The position numbers and the translations under genes are program-made. DNA of 64,000 nucleotides, taken from the NCBI RefSeq assembly GCF_014842265.1, contig NZ_JACYVI010000002.1:1-64000 (forward strand), in the 5' to 3' direction. Positions within the stretch are counted from its first letter, which is position 1. Each line of letters begins with the position of its first letter. This DNA is from Pseudomonas sp. CFBP 13711 (lineage in GTDB: Bacteria; Pseudomonadota; Gammaproteobacteria; Pseudomonadales; Pseudomonadaceae). Below, piece after piece: positions 8,579-17,770 of this stretch. The notes beneath the pieces are model-generated. The model was not told the DNA's origin, ran no database searches, and saw only the letters and a program-made list of their open reading frames with translations.

Positions 8579-9223
8579 GTGACCACCCGATACGTGGCTG
8601 GCATTGTGATTCCCCACGGCGCGATGGCCCGCGCGGCGACCGACATGATGCGCGATCACCAGTCTGATCTGCTGCTGAACGCGGCCTGGCGCACGTTCGT
8701 TTTTGCCAGCCTGCTGGGGCACAGTCGCGGGCTGCGTTTCGATGCCGATCTGTTGTACACCGCCGCCCTGTTTTTGCGCATCGGCATTACCCGGCTGTAC
8801 GCCCGGTCGCAACTACGGTTCGAGGTCGACAGCGCCAATGCCGCCGCCCAGTTCCTGCGCGGGCACGGGCGCTCGTGGGATGACATCGCCCAGGTCTGGG
8901 ACGCTATCGCGCTGCATACCACGCCGGGCATCCCGCAGCACAAGCCGCCGTTGACTGCCCTGCTCTGCGCCGGCGTCGAAACCGACCTGACCGGCGCCCA
9001 TTGCCGGTGCTTCAGCCCTGCCGCACAGGCACGGGTGTTGAGCGCGTACCCCCGCGAACCGGGGTTCAAATTCAAGTTGCTGCATGTGATGGCATTGGGT
9101 CAGGTGCATCGCCCGCAGACGACCCTGGGCACGACCAACGCCGACGTGCTGGCGTTTCATGCCCATCGCCTGAACGCGGGCGGCTTCTGCGAACGACTGC
9201 TGGCCTCGACGTGGCCGTACTGA
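8579..9223 (+). CDS. Degenerate HD-domain (cyanamide-hydratase-like) protein
   Basis: A 214-residue protein that aligns from memory along its whole length with bacterial HD proteins of the cyanamide-hydratase-like group: LLGHSRGLRFDADLLY, RFEVDSANAAAQFL, IALHTTPGIP, ETDLTGAH, YPREPGFKFK and TFG-type ends. The metal-binding His-Asp dyad, normally LFHDLGLT, reads LFLRIGIT here (Leu66-Arg67), and the first His of the fold is Asn34. The later His and Asp remain. It is therefore probably not a normal metallohydrolase. The start is GTG at 8579. It is divergent from a short AraC-type regulator. Confidence 0.75.
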   Translation: MTTRYVAGIVIPHGAMARAATDMMRDHQSDLLLNAAWRTFVFASLLGHSRGLRFDADLLYTAALFLRIGITRLYARSQLRFEVDSANAAAQFLRGHGRSWDDIAQVWDAIALHTTPGIPQHKPPLTALLCAGVETDLTGAHCRCFSPAAQARVLSAYPREPGFKFKLLHVMALGQVHRPQTTLGTTNADVLAFHAHRLNAGGFCERLLASTWPY

Positions 9224-9290
9224 GCGGTGAGATTGGGCCTTAAGATTGAGCCGTGCGATTGACTGGGTGCATCTCGTTGAGCCGTCGGCG

Positions 9291-11576
9291 TTACGCGGCG
9301 ATCGGCAAGGTAAACACGAAGGTCGCACCGCCGTAGCGCGCCGGCATGGCGTAGAGGTGGCCGCCGTGGGCACTGATGATCGACTGACAGATCGCCAGCC
9401 CCATGCCCATGCCTTTGTCCTTGGTGGTGTAAAACGCGTTGAACAGCTGATGCAGGTCCAGCGGGTCGATCCCGCGCCCGCTGTCTTCAACGCTGACCAC
9501 CACATAATCGCGACCCACCACTTCGCTGGTGATCGACAGCCGCCGCAGCACGTGATCCCCCGCGGTCATGGCGTCCAGCGCGTTGAGGATCAGGTTCAGC
9601 ACCACTTGCTGCAATTGCACGCTGGAGGCGCAGACCCGCAACGGTGAACAGGTCAGGTGGGTTGTCATCAAGACCCGCTGTTGCTCGACCTCGATGCCGG
9701 TCACCGCCACCACATGACGAATCACGTCGTTGACCAGCAGCTTGCGCCGGTGATGGGGCCCCTGCCGCGCCAGGCTCTGCAACGCGTTGACGATTTCCCC
9801 GGCACGCCGGCCTTCGGCCACGATGTCTCGCAGGCCCGACAAGGCTTCGTCCACCTGCGAGTTTTCGCGATTGAGCCAGCGGATGCCGGCGGCAGCGTTG
9901 GACACCATCGAGGCCAGCGGCTGGTTGATTTCGTGGGCAATGGACGCCGCCAGTTCACCCATCACCGTGGCCTGGGCCACACTGGCCAGACGGGCCCGGG
10001 CGCCGCGCAGGGCGATTTCCACATCCCGACGCCGCGCGTTTTCCTGCTCCAGGGCCTGGTGCAGGCGCGCGGTTTCCAGGGAAATGGCCGCCTGGCTGGC
10101 GAGCAGCTCCAGCACTTCGGTGCGACAGACCGTGAACACGCCCGGCGCCAGGTTGTTTTCCAGGTACAGCACGCCGAGCACCCCGCCCTGTTTGACCAGC
10201 GGCACGCACAACGCCGAGCGCACCGGATGCTGACGCAGGTATTCGTCGGCACCGAAATAGGCATCGGCGCAGACGTCGTCCAGCACCAGGCGCTGGCGGG
10301 TGCGCATCACCCGGTACAGGATCGACAGCGGCAGGTGGTGTTTGTCGGGGACCGTGTCCGTCAGCTCGATGCGCAAGCCGTCGTCGCTGCTCTGGCCGAT
10401 TGCGCAAATCACCGGTGCCTCGTCTTTCACCAGCAACAGCAACGCCCGTTGCGCACCGGCATGGACGATGGTGTTGCGCAGCAGGGTCTCGATAAGGCGG
10501 TCCTGCTCGCTTTCGTCGCGCAGGGCGTGGGCGGATTTCATGACGGAGGACAGATCAAGGGCGTCGCGTCCGGCCAGGGTGATCGATGTGCGCGGGGACG
10601 ACAGGTTCTCCAGCCCCGGCGCAAGGTTCGGACCCGGACCGAGCGGGATGGCAGACGCGCCCTGTCGTCCGTCTGGCAGGTCGGATTGCAGATCCGGAAT
10701 GTCCCGGAATTGCTGCCACTGCTGGTGCATCTCGCTTAGCGCCTGATGCAGCGCGGCGGCACTTTGATAACGGTCATCCGGGTTTTTAGCGATCAACCGA
10801 TGCACAAGATCGGCCAGCGGCCCGGGGATGTCGCCACGGTGCTGGCTCAGCGGCGGCGGGATGCGCGCGACATGGCAATACACCCACTCCACTGCATCGG
10901 CGGCCTCGAACGGCAATTGCCCGGCGAGCCATTCATAAAACGTCATGCCCAGCGCATAGAGGTCGCTGCGTGGGTCGGCCTGACGCTGCACCCGGCGCGA
11001 CTGTTCTGGGGCCATGTAGCCGAGCGAGCCGCAAAGCGTGTCGGACATAGGCAGTTGCGGCGCCGACTGCACATCCACACTCAAGCCGAAACCGCTGAGC
11101 CGCACCTCACCTTCGGCACGTTCGATCAGGTTGCACGGTTTGATATCGCGGTGCAGCAGGCCTGCCTGGTGAGCGCCCGTTACGGCGTCAGCAGCAGCGA
11201 TGGCCCGCTGCAAAAAGCCCTCGATGGACAGCGGCGCGTCGGGTTGATCATGCAACGACACGCCGCTGGCATCCTCCAGCACCAGCAGCGTGCCGTCCGG
11301 CCCCGACAGCAACGCCACCGGTTGCACGGCCCATTGCGGCATCAGCCGGGGGGCCAGTGAGAATTCGTGTTCAAGACGGCGGACCGCAGCAATCGAGGCG
11401 CCGGGTGCGGGACGGACGATGCGCCAGTGGCGATCTTCCTGCGTCAGTGTGACCCGGTAATGGGCGAGTTCTCCATCGACAAACAGCAACTGCCAGACGA
11501 GCTGCTCCAGCCACTGAGACCCGAATGCCCCGGCGCTGGAGATAGCCGTGTAAGGCCCGTTGAAAATGCTGCTCAT
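9291..11576 (-). CDS. Hybrid kinase-like / GAF / sensor histidine kinase
   Basis: A 761-residue cytoplasmic signal protein. Residues ~30-285 are a Ser/Thr-kinase-like domain with HRDIKPCN at 142-149, but the DFG motif reads GFG (Gly162). A GAF domain (~345-505) follows. A HisKA helix carries the phospho-acceptor His548 (AHEINQPL), and the C-terminal HATPase has N, G1 and G2 boxes (NLILNALDAM, EDSGRGI, MGMGLAI). Larger relatives also carry an AAA/NACHT ATPase block between kinase and GAF; it is absent here. It is the last of three same-strand regulatory genes and the likely partner of the response regulator at 11795. Confidence 0.88.
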   Translation of the reverse strand: MSSIFNGPYTAISSAGAFGSQWLEQLVWQLLFVDGELAHYRVTLTQEDRHWRIVRPAPGASIAAVRRLEHEFSLAPRLMPQWAVQPVALLSGPDGTLLVLEDASGVSLHDQPDAPLSIEGFLQRAIAAADAVTGAHQAGLLHRDIKPCNLIERAEGEVRLSGFGLSVDVQSAPQLPMSDTLCGSLGYMAPEQSRRVQRQADPRSDLYALGMTFYEWLAGQLPFEAADAVEWVYCHVARIPPPLSQHRGDIPGPLADLVHRLIAKNPDDRYQSAAALHQALSEMHQQWQQFRDIPDLQSDLPDGRQGASAIPLGPGPNLAPGLENLSSPRTSITLAGRDALDLSSVMKSAHALRDESEQDRLIETLLRNTIVHAGAQRALLLLVKDEAPVICAIGQSSDDGLRIELTDTVPDKHHLPLSILYRVMRTRQRLVLDDVCADAYFGADEYLRQHPVRSALCVPLVKQGGVLGVLYLENNLAPGVFTVCRTEVLELLASQAAISLETARLHQALEQENARRRDVEIALRGARARLASVAQATVMGELAASIAHEINQPLASMVSNAAAGIRWLNRENSQVDEALSGLRDIVAEGRRAGEIVNALQSLARQGPHHRRKLLVNDVIRHVVAVTGIEVEQQRVLMTTHLTCSPLRVCASSVQLQQVVLNLILNALDAMTAGDHVLRRLSITSEVVGRDYVVVSVEDSGRGIDPLDLHQLFNAFYTTKDKGMGMGLAICQSIISAHGGHLYAMPARYGGATFVFTLPIAA

Positions 11577-11619
11577 GAAGCCCCTTTATTGGAATCCCGC
11601 TGCTGGCACCGACCCGGCC

Positions 11620-11747
11620 ATTCCCGGCTGAAGCCGGTCCCGTTTGCGCGACCCGTGGGAGCGAGCTTGCTCGCGAAGGCGGCATTCAGGCTGATGAGGA
11701 TTTGGCGTATGTGCCGGCCTCTTCGTGAGCAAGCTCACTCCCACAGG
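11620..11747. repeat. REP elements between response regulator and histidine kinase genes
   Basis: One CCCGGCTGAAGCCGG-type unit (11620-11642) and an inverted pair of GTGGGAGCGAGCTTGCTCGCGAA-type units (11655-11679 and 11722-11746). They fill the 218-bp gap and may lower expression of the downstream kinase gene relative to the regulator. Confidence 0.85.
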
Positions 11748-11794
11748 GCCGGTGTTCGCAACACCTCCCCTGAGAGCACCGCCTATCTCAAGGG

Positions 11795-12412
11795 TCATTT
11801 CGCCAGGCAGCCCAGCCGGTCACTCATCTTCAGCAGCTCGATCACATTGCGCGCATTCATTTTGGTCAAAACGTGCCTTTTGTGGACCTTGGCGGTGACT
11901 TCGCTGGTGCCCAGTTCCACGGCAATCTGTTTATTCATCTTGCCGGTGATCAGCAGCGCCATGACCTGACGTTCCCTCGGGGTGAGGCTGGCGAAACGCG
12001 CTTTGACGCCTGCGGTCAGGCAGCGCTCGTCCAGGCTCGTCGCGTCGCTGGTCAGTGCTTCGCGCACCAGATCCAGCAGTTGCTCCGGCTCGAACGGTTT
12101 GGTCAGGAACTCGCGGGCGCCGGCCTTGATGGCGCGCACGGACATGGCGATGGTGCCGTAGCCGGTCATGAAAATGATCGGAAAGGTCTGGCCACGATCC
12201 AGCAAGGTCTGCTGCAGATCGAAGCCGGTGCCCTGGGCCAGATTGACGTCCAGCAGCAGGCAGAGGGGGCCTTGGCTCAGGGGCTGGGCGAGAAACGCCT
12301 GAGCGCTGTCGAACACCTCGCAGACGATGTCCGCCGAATGCAACAGTCGCTGCAAAGAGGTGCGGATGGCGGCGTCATCGTCCACCACATAGACCTTGGG
12401 ATTCATGCTCAT
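11795..12412 (-). CDS. FixJ/NarL-type response regulator
   Basis: A 205-residue two-component regulator. The receiver domain has the acidic pair VVDDD, the phospho-acceptor Asp in LLLDVNL and the conserved Lys in LTKPF. A LuxR-type helix-turn-helix follows (LTPRERQVMALLITGKMNKQ ... VHKRHVLTKM), as in FixJ and StyR. The ATG at 12412 (MSMNPKVYVV) gives the normal N-terminus; a longer frame upstream has no support. It starts 22 bp after the NB-ARC regulator and precedes the hybrid histidine kinase. Confidence 0.9.
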   Translation of the reverse strand: MSMNPKVYVVDDDAAIRTSLQRLLHSADIVCEVFDSAQAFLAQPLSQGPLCLLLDVNLAQGTGFDLQQTLLDRGQTFPIIFMTGYGTIAMSVRAIKAGAREFLTKPFEPEQLLDLVREALTSDATSLDERCLTAGVKARFASLTPRERQVMALLITGKMNKQIAVELGTSEVTAKVHKRHVLTKMNARNVIELLKMSDRLGCLAK

Positions 12413-12434
12413 GACAGGCTCATAAAGGGTTGCA

Positions 12435-13961
12435 TCAACTGCCAACGGCCAGTGCTCTCTGATGCCGCGCATGATACCCGTCGGGCCCGGCCGGCACAGC
12501 CCTGATGCTTTGCAAGGTCGCCAGCGCCGAAGGTGCGTCGCAATCCTGTACGCGCGGCACGCTCAGCTCCGGCGTCACGGTGTCCTGAGCGGTGGCCGTC
12601 AGCAGGCAGGCGCGGGTGGTGCCGAGCATCCGGTAGAAACGGAATGGCCCCTGGGCGCTGACCATCAGCAACGACTTGGTCGCCAGCCGCACGATGCAGT
12701 CCATGACGCAGGCGCGCGGCAAGCGAGTGCGCTGCAAGGCATCGCAGGCACGTTCCAGGGTGAAGCGACCGTCCAGCTCGGCCAGCCGCCGCAGCACGGT
12801 GCGCTCTTCGCGACCGAGCAAACGCAGGCTCCAGGCCAGGGAAGCCTGCAGCGTTTGCTGACGCGGCGGCGCAGTGCGCAACGACGCCGAGAGCAGGTGC
12901 AGGCTGCCATCCAGGCTCGCCACCAGTTGATACAGCCCCAGCGCGCAGGCCCGGGCGGCGGCCATTTCCAGTGCCAGCGGCATCCCGTCGAGGCGACGGC
13001 AGATTTCCCCCACCAGCTCAACGCTGTAGTCGTCCAGCTCGGCGTTGCCGTCAGCCGCCAGATGGCTGTCCAGCGCACGCCATTGGCGCAGGAACAATTG
13101 CGCCGACGCACTGCGCAAAATGGTGTCCGGGGAGGCGTTCAGCTCAGGGATATCGAGGGGCGGCACTTGCAGGCTGCGCTCGCCGGCAATGCGCAACGGC
13201 TCGCGGCTGGTGGCAATCGCGCGGACCGCCGGCGCGCCACGCAGGATGACTTCCAGCAGGCTGGCGACGCTTTCGACCAGATGCTCGCAGTTGTCCAGAA
13301 TGATCAGGCCCGGCTGTTGCTGCAGATAGCGGATCAGCCCTTGCAAATCCGGGTAGCCGCCGCTGCAGTCCAGGCCGACGGCGCTGGAAAACGCTTCCAG
13401 CAGCAGTTCGGCGCATTGCAGTTGCGCCAGCGGCACGAAGTACACGGGGGTGGTGCCGGCTTCCAGCAGCGTCTGACCCAACTCGGCGGCCAGCGCGGTC
13501 TTGCCGACGCCGCCCGGGCCGATCAGCGTGACCAGCGCGCAGCCTTCCGCCAGTGTGTTGCTCACTTCATCCAGCAATGCCTGACGCCCGAGCAAGGCGA
13601 CGCGGGCGGGCAGTGGGTGATGACAGCTGACGCCCTGAAGCACGACCGAGGCGCGAGTGTCGGTCTGTGCGCCATCCCCGCCCAGCAGCACGTAACCGCG
13701 GCCGGGCACGGTGCGGATCTGCTCGCGGTCGGTGCCCAGCGCCTTGCGCAACGCGGAGATATGCACTTGCAGGTTGTTCTCTTCAACCACGGTGTCCGGC
13801 CAGACACTCTGAAGGATCAGTTCCTTGCTGACCAACTGACCTTGATGACGCAGCAACAGGTCGAGTATGTCGAAGGCGCGGGTGCCAATGCGCATGGCGA
13901 CGCCGTCCTTGAACACGTCTCTGTGCTCGCGGGAAATCATCGTCTGACCGAGACTTATCAT
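12435..13961 (-). CDS. Winged-helix regulator with NB-ARC-type ATPase domain
   Basis: A 508-residue transcription factor. Residues ~5-95 form an OmpR/PhoB-type winged helix (FDILDLLLRHQGQLVSKELI, then VHISALRKALG and VPGRGYVLL). This is followed by a STAND/NB-ARC NTPase with a P-loop GPGGVGKT around Lys154, a LIILDNCEH Walker B and a TSREPLRI sensor. Full-length relatives add ~400 residues of TPR-like sensor; here the protein ends soon after the winged-helix part of the NTPase module. The ATG at 13961 has AAGGA 10 bases upstream. It leads a three-gene leftward set with the response regulator and hybrid kinase. Confidence 0.85.
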   Translation of the reverse strand: MISLGQTMISREHRDVFKDGVAMRIGTRAFDILDLLLRHQGQLVSKELILQSVWPDTVVEENNLQVHISALRKALGTDREQIRTVPGRGYVLLGGDGAQTDTRASVVLQGVSCHHPLPARVALLGRQALLDEVSNTLAEGCALVTLIGPGGVGKTALAAELGQTLLEAGTTPVYFVPLAQLQCAELLLEAFSSAVGLDCSGGYPDLQGLIRYLQQQPGLIILDNCEHLVESVASLLEVILRGAPAVRAIATSREPLRIAGERSLQVPPLDIPELNASPDTILRSASAQLFLRQWRALDSHLAADGNAELDDYSVELVGEICRRLDGMPLALEMAAARACALGLYQLVASLDGSLHLLSASLRTAPPRQQTLQASLAWSLRLLGREERTVLRRLAELDGRFTLERACDALQRTRLPRACVMDCIVRLATKSLLMVSAQGPFRFYRMLGTTRACLLTATAQDTVTPELSVPRVQDCDAPSALATLQSIRAVPAGPDGYHARHQRALAVGS

Positions 13962-14135
13962 TTCATGCTGTCCTTGGGAGTGGAGTCGCAGGCCCTGATT
14001 CGCTGACCATCGTCCGGGCGGGGTTGAATCCCGGAGACGTTCAGCGCAGCTATCCATTTTTAACAAGCGCTCATCTAACCAGTTAAAACCAGACACCGAT
14101 ATTAGCTGTAGGGATAGTGACCGAGGGATTAGGCG

Positions 14136-14162
14136 GCAAGCTGCAAGCTGCAAGCTGCAAGC
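14136..14162. repeat. Tandem GCAAGCT heptamers
   Basis: Three perfect copies and one partial copy of GCAAGCT. This is a simple repeat in the intergenic gap with no visible function. Confidence 0.8.
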
Positions 14163-14227
14163 GGTGATGACTGAACAGGAGGGTTGCGCGCAGTGGCCGA
14201 TGCCTGGCCTCGAGTAAAACGCGCAAT

Positions 14228-14263
14228 AAAAAACGCCCCGGCTTTTAGACCGGGGCGTTTTTA
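14228..14263 (-). terminator. Rho-independent terminator of the metallohydrolase gene
   Basis: AAAAAACGCCCCGG, a short loop, then CCGGGGCGTTTTT. It is a strong GC hairpin with A and T tracts on either side, 14 bp beyond the stop codon of the leftward gene at 14277. Confidence 0.9.
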
Positions 14264-14276
14264 TTGGATCGTCGAG

Positions 14277-15287
14277 CTATTCCAGCAACGGCACATGGGC
14301 CGCGCGTTGATACGGGCCGTACTCGACCGGCACCCACTGGAAGTGTTTGTCGATGGCGACGATGTGGCCGGTGCCGGGGAATGGCAGGTGTGCGGCGGCG
14401 ACCCAGATCTTCTTGCTGGCCGCTTGAGTGAACACCTGATCGCGGCTGGCGATGGCTTTCTGGCTGTTCTCGTCGAAGGCGATGCTGACGTCCGGGTGAT
14501 CGAACTGCACGGCGAGGCTGTGGATCAGGTCACCGATGAACAGGATGGTCTGGCCTTTGGAGCTGAACTGATACGTGGTGCTGCCTGGCGTATGCCCTGC
14601 TTCCAGCGCCGTGCTGACTTCCGGCACCGGCGACTGGCCTGGGGTGAAGGTCTTGAACCGGCCAGCGGCGACGTAGGGTGCGGTTGAATCCTGGGCGATC
14701 TTGAAGTAGGCCTTGGCCTGTTCCGGCACGCGGCCAATGGCGGTCGGGTCGAGCCAGTAATCCGCTTCGGGTTTGGCGGCATAGACCGTGGCGTTGGCAA
14801 ACACGGGCTTTTTGCCGGCGTCGACCAAGCCGCAGACGTGATCCAGGTGCATGTGCGTGAGCAGCACGGTGTCGACCTGATCCGGCTGATACCCGGCGGC
14901 CTTGATGTTCTGCGAGAGCATGCCGGCCGTCTCGCCGATGCACTGGCCTGCGCCGGTGTCGACAAGGATCAGGTGCTCGCCGGTGTTGACCAGAAAGGCG
15001 TTGAACGCCGTCTGCATGCCCGGTGTTTCGATGGCGCGGCGGGCCAGCAAGGCGCGGATGGCGTCGGGCTTCATGCCTTTGAGCAGCTTGGGCGACAGGT
15101 CGTTGTAGCCGTCAAACAGTGCCGTAACTTCATAGTCGCCGACGGCCAGCCGGAAATAACCGGGCACCTGGGTTTTCTGCTGGGCGGGCGCCTGAGCCAG
15201 CGCGACGCCGGAGCACAAAGCGGCTGCGAGAGCGACGGAGCCCGCCAGAGCGACGGAACGGGCGATTGGAAGAACGGATGCGCGCAT
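14277..15287 (-). CDS. Exported metallo-beta-lactamase-fold hydrolase
   Basis: A 336-residue protein with a Sec signal peptide (residues 1-~31, ending GVALAQA) and the zinc motif HMHLDH at 135-140. Further metal ligands are in EAGHTPGS and FIGDLIHS, and a C-terminal His is in AAAHLPFPGTGH. The family includes quorum-quenching lactonases and other periplasmic hydrolases, and the substrate cannot be read from sequence. The ATG at 15287 has GAGG about 10 bases upstream and gives the clean signal peptide. Monocistronic, with its own terminator. Confidence 0.87.
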   Translation of the reverse strand: MRASVLPIARSVALAGSVALAAALCSGVALAQAPAQQKTQVPGYFRLAVGDYEVTALFDGYNDLSPKLLKGMKPDAIRALLARRAIETPGMQTAFNAFLVNTGEHLILVDTGAGQCIGETAGMLSQNIKAAGYQPDQVDTVLLTHMHLDHVCGLVDAGKKPVFANATVYAAKPEADYWLDPTAIGRVPEQAKAYFKIAQDSTAPYVAAGRFKTFTPGQSPVPEVSTALEAGHTPGSTTYQFSSKGQTILFIGDLIHSLAVQFDHPDVSIAFDENSQKAIASRDQVFTQAASKKIWVAAAHLPFPGTGHIVAIDKHFQWVPVEYGPYQRAAHVPLLE

Positions 15288-15522
15288 GGGGATGCCTCGA
15301 ATCGGAGAACGTGAGACGTCCGATACTGCGCGGCTCAGGGGCAATGGTCTTGAAGCAATGTGCTGGAAGCCATGTGTTTCTTGGCAGGATCACCAGGCCC
15401 CATCGGTTATAGACATCGATCAGAGCGGTGCCTACATTGTGCGCGCGCCTTCGCGCGGGTCGGTCCTGCCCTGCACTTGGCCCCTGCACTTCAGCCCTGC
15501 ACTTTTCCTGCGGATATCTCCC

Positions 15523-16953
15523 ATGTCGACCGTCGTTCCCCATTACTCGCTGGCGTGGAGCCTGCTACTGCTGCTCGCCGACGTGCTGGCCTGGCACTTG
15601 CTGGCCGACCGCAACCGGCTGGCACGCATCGCCACGCGGCTGGCGGCATTCGTCGCCTACAGCCTGGTGATCATCAACGCCGGCGTGAGCCCGCTGGAAG
15701 CGCCGGCCTGGCCTGACGACAGCGCCCTGCAATTCGGCGCCACCGCGCTGGCGATCGTATGGTGGCTGTACGCCGCACGCACCCTCACCGTGGTCCTCGG
15801 GCTGGCGCTGACCAGTCGCGTGGGACACAGCGGTCGGCTGTTGCAGGAGGTCATCGGTGCGGTGATTTTCCTCATCGCCATCGTGGCGGCAGCGGGCTAT
15901 GTGCTGCAGCTGCCGGTCAAGGGCTTGCTGGCAACGTCCGGCGCGATGGCGATCATCGTCGGCCTGGCCCTGCAGAGCACGCTGAGCGACGTGTTCTCCG
16001 GGATCATCCTCAACACCACCAAGCCCTATCAGGTCGACGATTCGATCTCCATCGACGGCATGGAAGGCAAAGTCATGGACATCGACTGGCGCGCCACGCA
16101 CCTGCTGACGGGCGTCGGCACCATGGTGGTCATCCCCAACTCCGTGGCGGCCAAGGCCAAGATCGTCAATTTGAGCCGACCGGTCCATATTCATGGCGTG
16201 TCTATCAACATCATGATGTCGCCGCACATTCGCCCGCGCCGGGTGCTCGATGCCTTGGAGCGTGCGCTGCAGGGTTGCAGTGCGTTGCTGCAGACGCCCA
16301 AGCCTCGCGCGGTGGTCAAGGAAACCAGCCCGACCACCATCGAATACGTGATCACCGGTTTCATCAGCGACCTGAACAACAAGAGCGACGTGCGCAATCT
16401 GCTGTTCGATCTGGCCTATCGGCATCTGGAAGCCGCGGGTATCGCCTGGCAATCGGAAACCACCGCCGAAGCGATGTCCCGGCCGCGCGCCTTGCTGGAC
16501 GAGGTCAAGGTGTTCCGCACCAGCACTGCCGAGGAGAAAAATCAGCTTGCCCAGAGCATGGTCGCGCGCGAGTACACGGCCGGGCAGACGATTATCGAGG
16601 TCGATGAGGTCACCGATGGCTTGCTGGTGATTGCCACGGGCGTGGTGTCGGCGAGCGTCAAGGACGGCAACGAGATGGTGGAAGCCGGGCGCATGGGCCC
16701 GGGCGAAGTCATGGGTGAGCAGAGTGTGCTGGCCGATACGCCTTCGCAAGCGCGCTTCACCGCCCTCACCTCCTGCGTGGTTTACCGCATCGACAAAGCC
16801 GCCACGCGGCAGGCCATGGAGCAGCGAGTTGAAATCGTGACGGCGTTGAACAAGCTGCAAGCGGTGCGCCAGCAAGGGACCCAGCATGTGCTGATGCGTA
16901 AGCCGGTGGTGATCAAAAAGAATAATTTTCTGGGGTGGTTGCAGAAGCGCTAA
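15523..16953 (+). CDS. MscS-type mechanosensitive channel with cyclic-nucleotide-binding domain
   Basis: A 476-residue inner-membrane protein. Several N-terminal membrane helices lead into the MscS pore helix (GLLATSGAMAIIVGLALQ) and the beta domain (DDSISIDGMEGKVMDIDW). A cNMP-binding/CRP-like domain follows at about residues 342-430 (EYTAGQTIIEVDE ... MGPGEVMGEQSVL). Channels of this fused type are opened or tuned by cyclic nucleotides rather than tension alone. The ATG at 15523 begins the first hydrophobic helix; the frame is open further upstream without support. It is divergent from the metallohydrolase gene. Confidence 0.88.
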   Translation: MSTVVPHYSLAWSLLLLLADVLAWHLLADRNRLARIATRLAAFVAYSLVIINAGVSPLEAPAWPDDSALQFGATALAIVWWLYAARTLTVVLGLALTSRVGHSGRLLQEVIGAVIFLIAIVAAAGYVLQLPVKGLLATSGAMAIIVGLALQSTLSDVFSGIILNTTKPYQVDDSISIDGMEGKVMDIDWRATHLLTGVGTMVVIPNSVAAKAKIVNLSRPVHIHGVSINIMMSPHIRPRRVLDALERALQGCSALLQTPKPRAVVKETSPTTIEYVITGFISDLNNKSDVRNLLFDLAYRHLEAAGIAWQSETTAEAMSRPRALLDEVKVFRTSTAEEKNQLAQSMVAREYTAGQTIIEVDEVTDGLLVIATGVVSASVKDGNEMVEAGRMGPGEVMGEQSVLADTPSQARFTALTSCVVYRIDKAATRQAMEQRVEIVTALNKLQAVRQQGTQHVLMRKPVVIKKNNFLGWLQKR

Positions 16954-16970
16954 GTGAATGGCGAATTCAG

Positions 16971-17062
16971 TGGGACCGGCTTAGCCGGGAAGAGGCCAGT
17001 ATGTACACCATAAGATTTTCGGTGTTACGCCTGACGCCTTCCCGGCTGAAGCCGGTCCTACA
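16971..17062. repeat. REP pair, CCGGCTTAGCCGG type
   Basis: Inverted GTGGGACCGGCTTAGCCGGGAAG and CTTCCCGGCTGAAGCCGGTCCTAC units about 40 bp apart, between convergent channel and dps genes. Confidence 0.85.
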
Positions 17063-17074
17063 TTGAATTGGCTT

Positions 17075-17560
17075 TCAGGCAACGAACCCGTCACCTTCCA
17101 GCAGCGAGCGCAGCATCCAGGCGGCTTTTTCGTGGACTTGCATGCGCTGGGTCAGCAGGTCGGCGGTGGGCTCGTCACTGACTTTCTCCAGCAGCGGGAA
17201 GATTTCGCGGGCAGTGCGTACCACTGCCTCCTGCCCTTCGACCAGTTGCTGGATCATGTCGGTCGCAGCGGGCACGCCCGGCTCTTCCTTGATCGACGAC
17301 AACCGCGCATAGGTGGAATAAGTGCCCGGCGCCGGGAAGCCCAGGGCGCGGATGCGCTCGGCAATGGAGTCCACCGCCGTCGCCAGTTCGGTGTACTGCT
17401 CTTCGAACAGCAGGTGCAGCGTGCGGAACATCGGGCCGGTGACGTTCCAGTGAAAGTTGTGGGTTTTCAGGTACAGCACGTAGGTATCGGAAAGCAGTCG
17501 CGACAGTCCTTCAACGATCTCTGCACGGTCCTGCTCGTTGATTCCGATTTCAATAGCCAT
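17075..17560 (-). CDS. dps: Dps family DNA-binding ferritin-like protein
   Basis: A 161-residue Dps. The ferroxidase site is visible as THNFHWNV (His34, His37) and DSIAERI (Asp64, Glu68). The full four-helix length matches the family. It stores iron, detoxifies peroxide and protects DNA in stationary phase. The ATG at 17560 follows an AGGGAGCAATTC-type ribosome-binding site. The same frame stays open far upstream to 18625 across the DedA gene, but that part is an antisense shadow. Confidence 0.95.
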   Translation of the reverse strand: MAIEIGINEQDRAEIVEGLSRLLSDTYVLYLKTHNFHWNVTGPMFRTLHLLFEEQYTELATAVDSIAERIRALGFPAPGTYSTYARLSSIKEEPGVPAATDMIQQLVEGQEAVVRTAREIFPLLEKVSDEPTADLLTQRMQVHEKAAWMLRSLLEGDGFVA

Positions 17561-17770
17561 GAATTGCTCCCTAAGGTCTGTTGATTGCTGAGGGGTCGAT
17601 TCTAGTGGCGACGACCGAGGGACGGAAATCAGCCATGGCAATCGCGGCCATCGACGCGGCCTATGAAACGTCCTCGGCCCAAGACATTCAGCGTTGACAC
17701 AAACGGGCGGTTCAGGCGACGTTACGGCCTGCCCTTTTTCGCTCCCTGAACCTTCCAAACAGGCACCGCC

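Larger units (their letters stand above)
13962..14276. other. Intergenic stretch with short tandem repeat and terminator, no gene
   Basis: About 315 bp with no coding signal. It holds the leader of the NB-ARC regulator, a run of nearly four 7-bp GCAAGCT units at 14136-14162 and the terminator of the metallohydrolase gene at 14228-14263. Confidence 0.7.

Noticed and set aside
12462..14006. 514-residue rightward frame opposite the NB-ARC regulator
   Set aside because: Antisense shadow; no family features, and the winged-helix and P-loop motifs are on the other strand.
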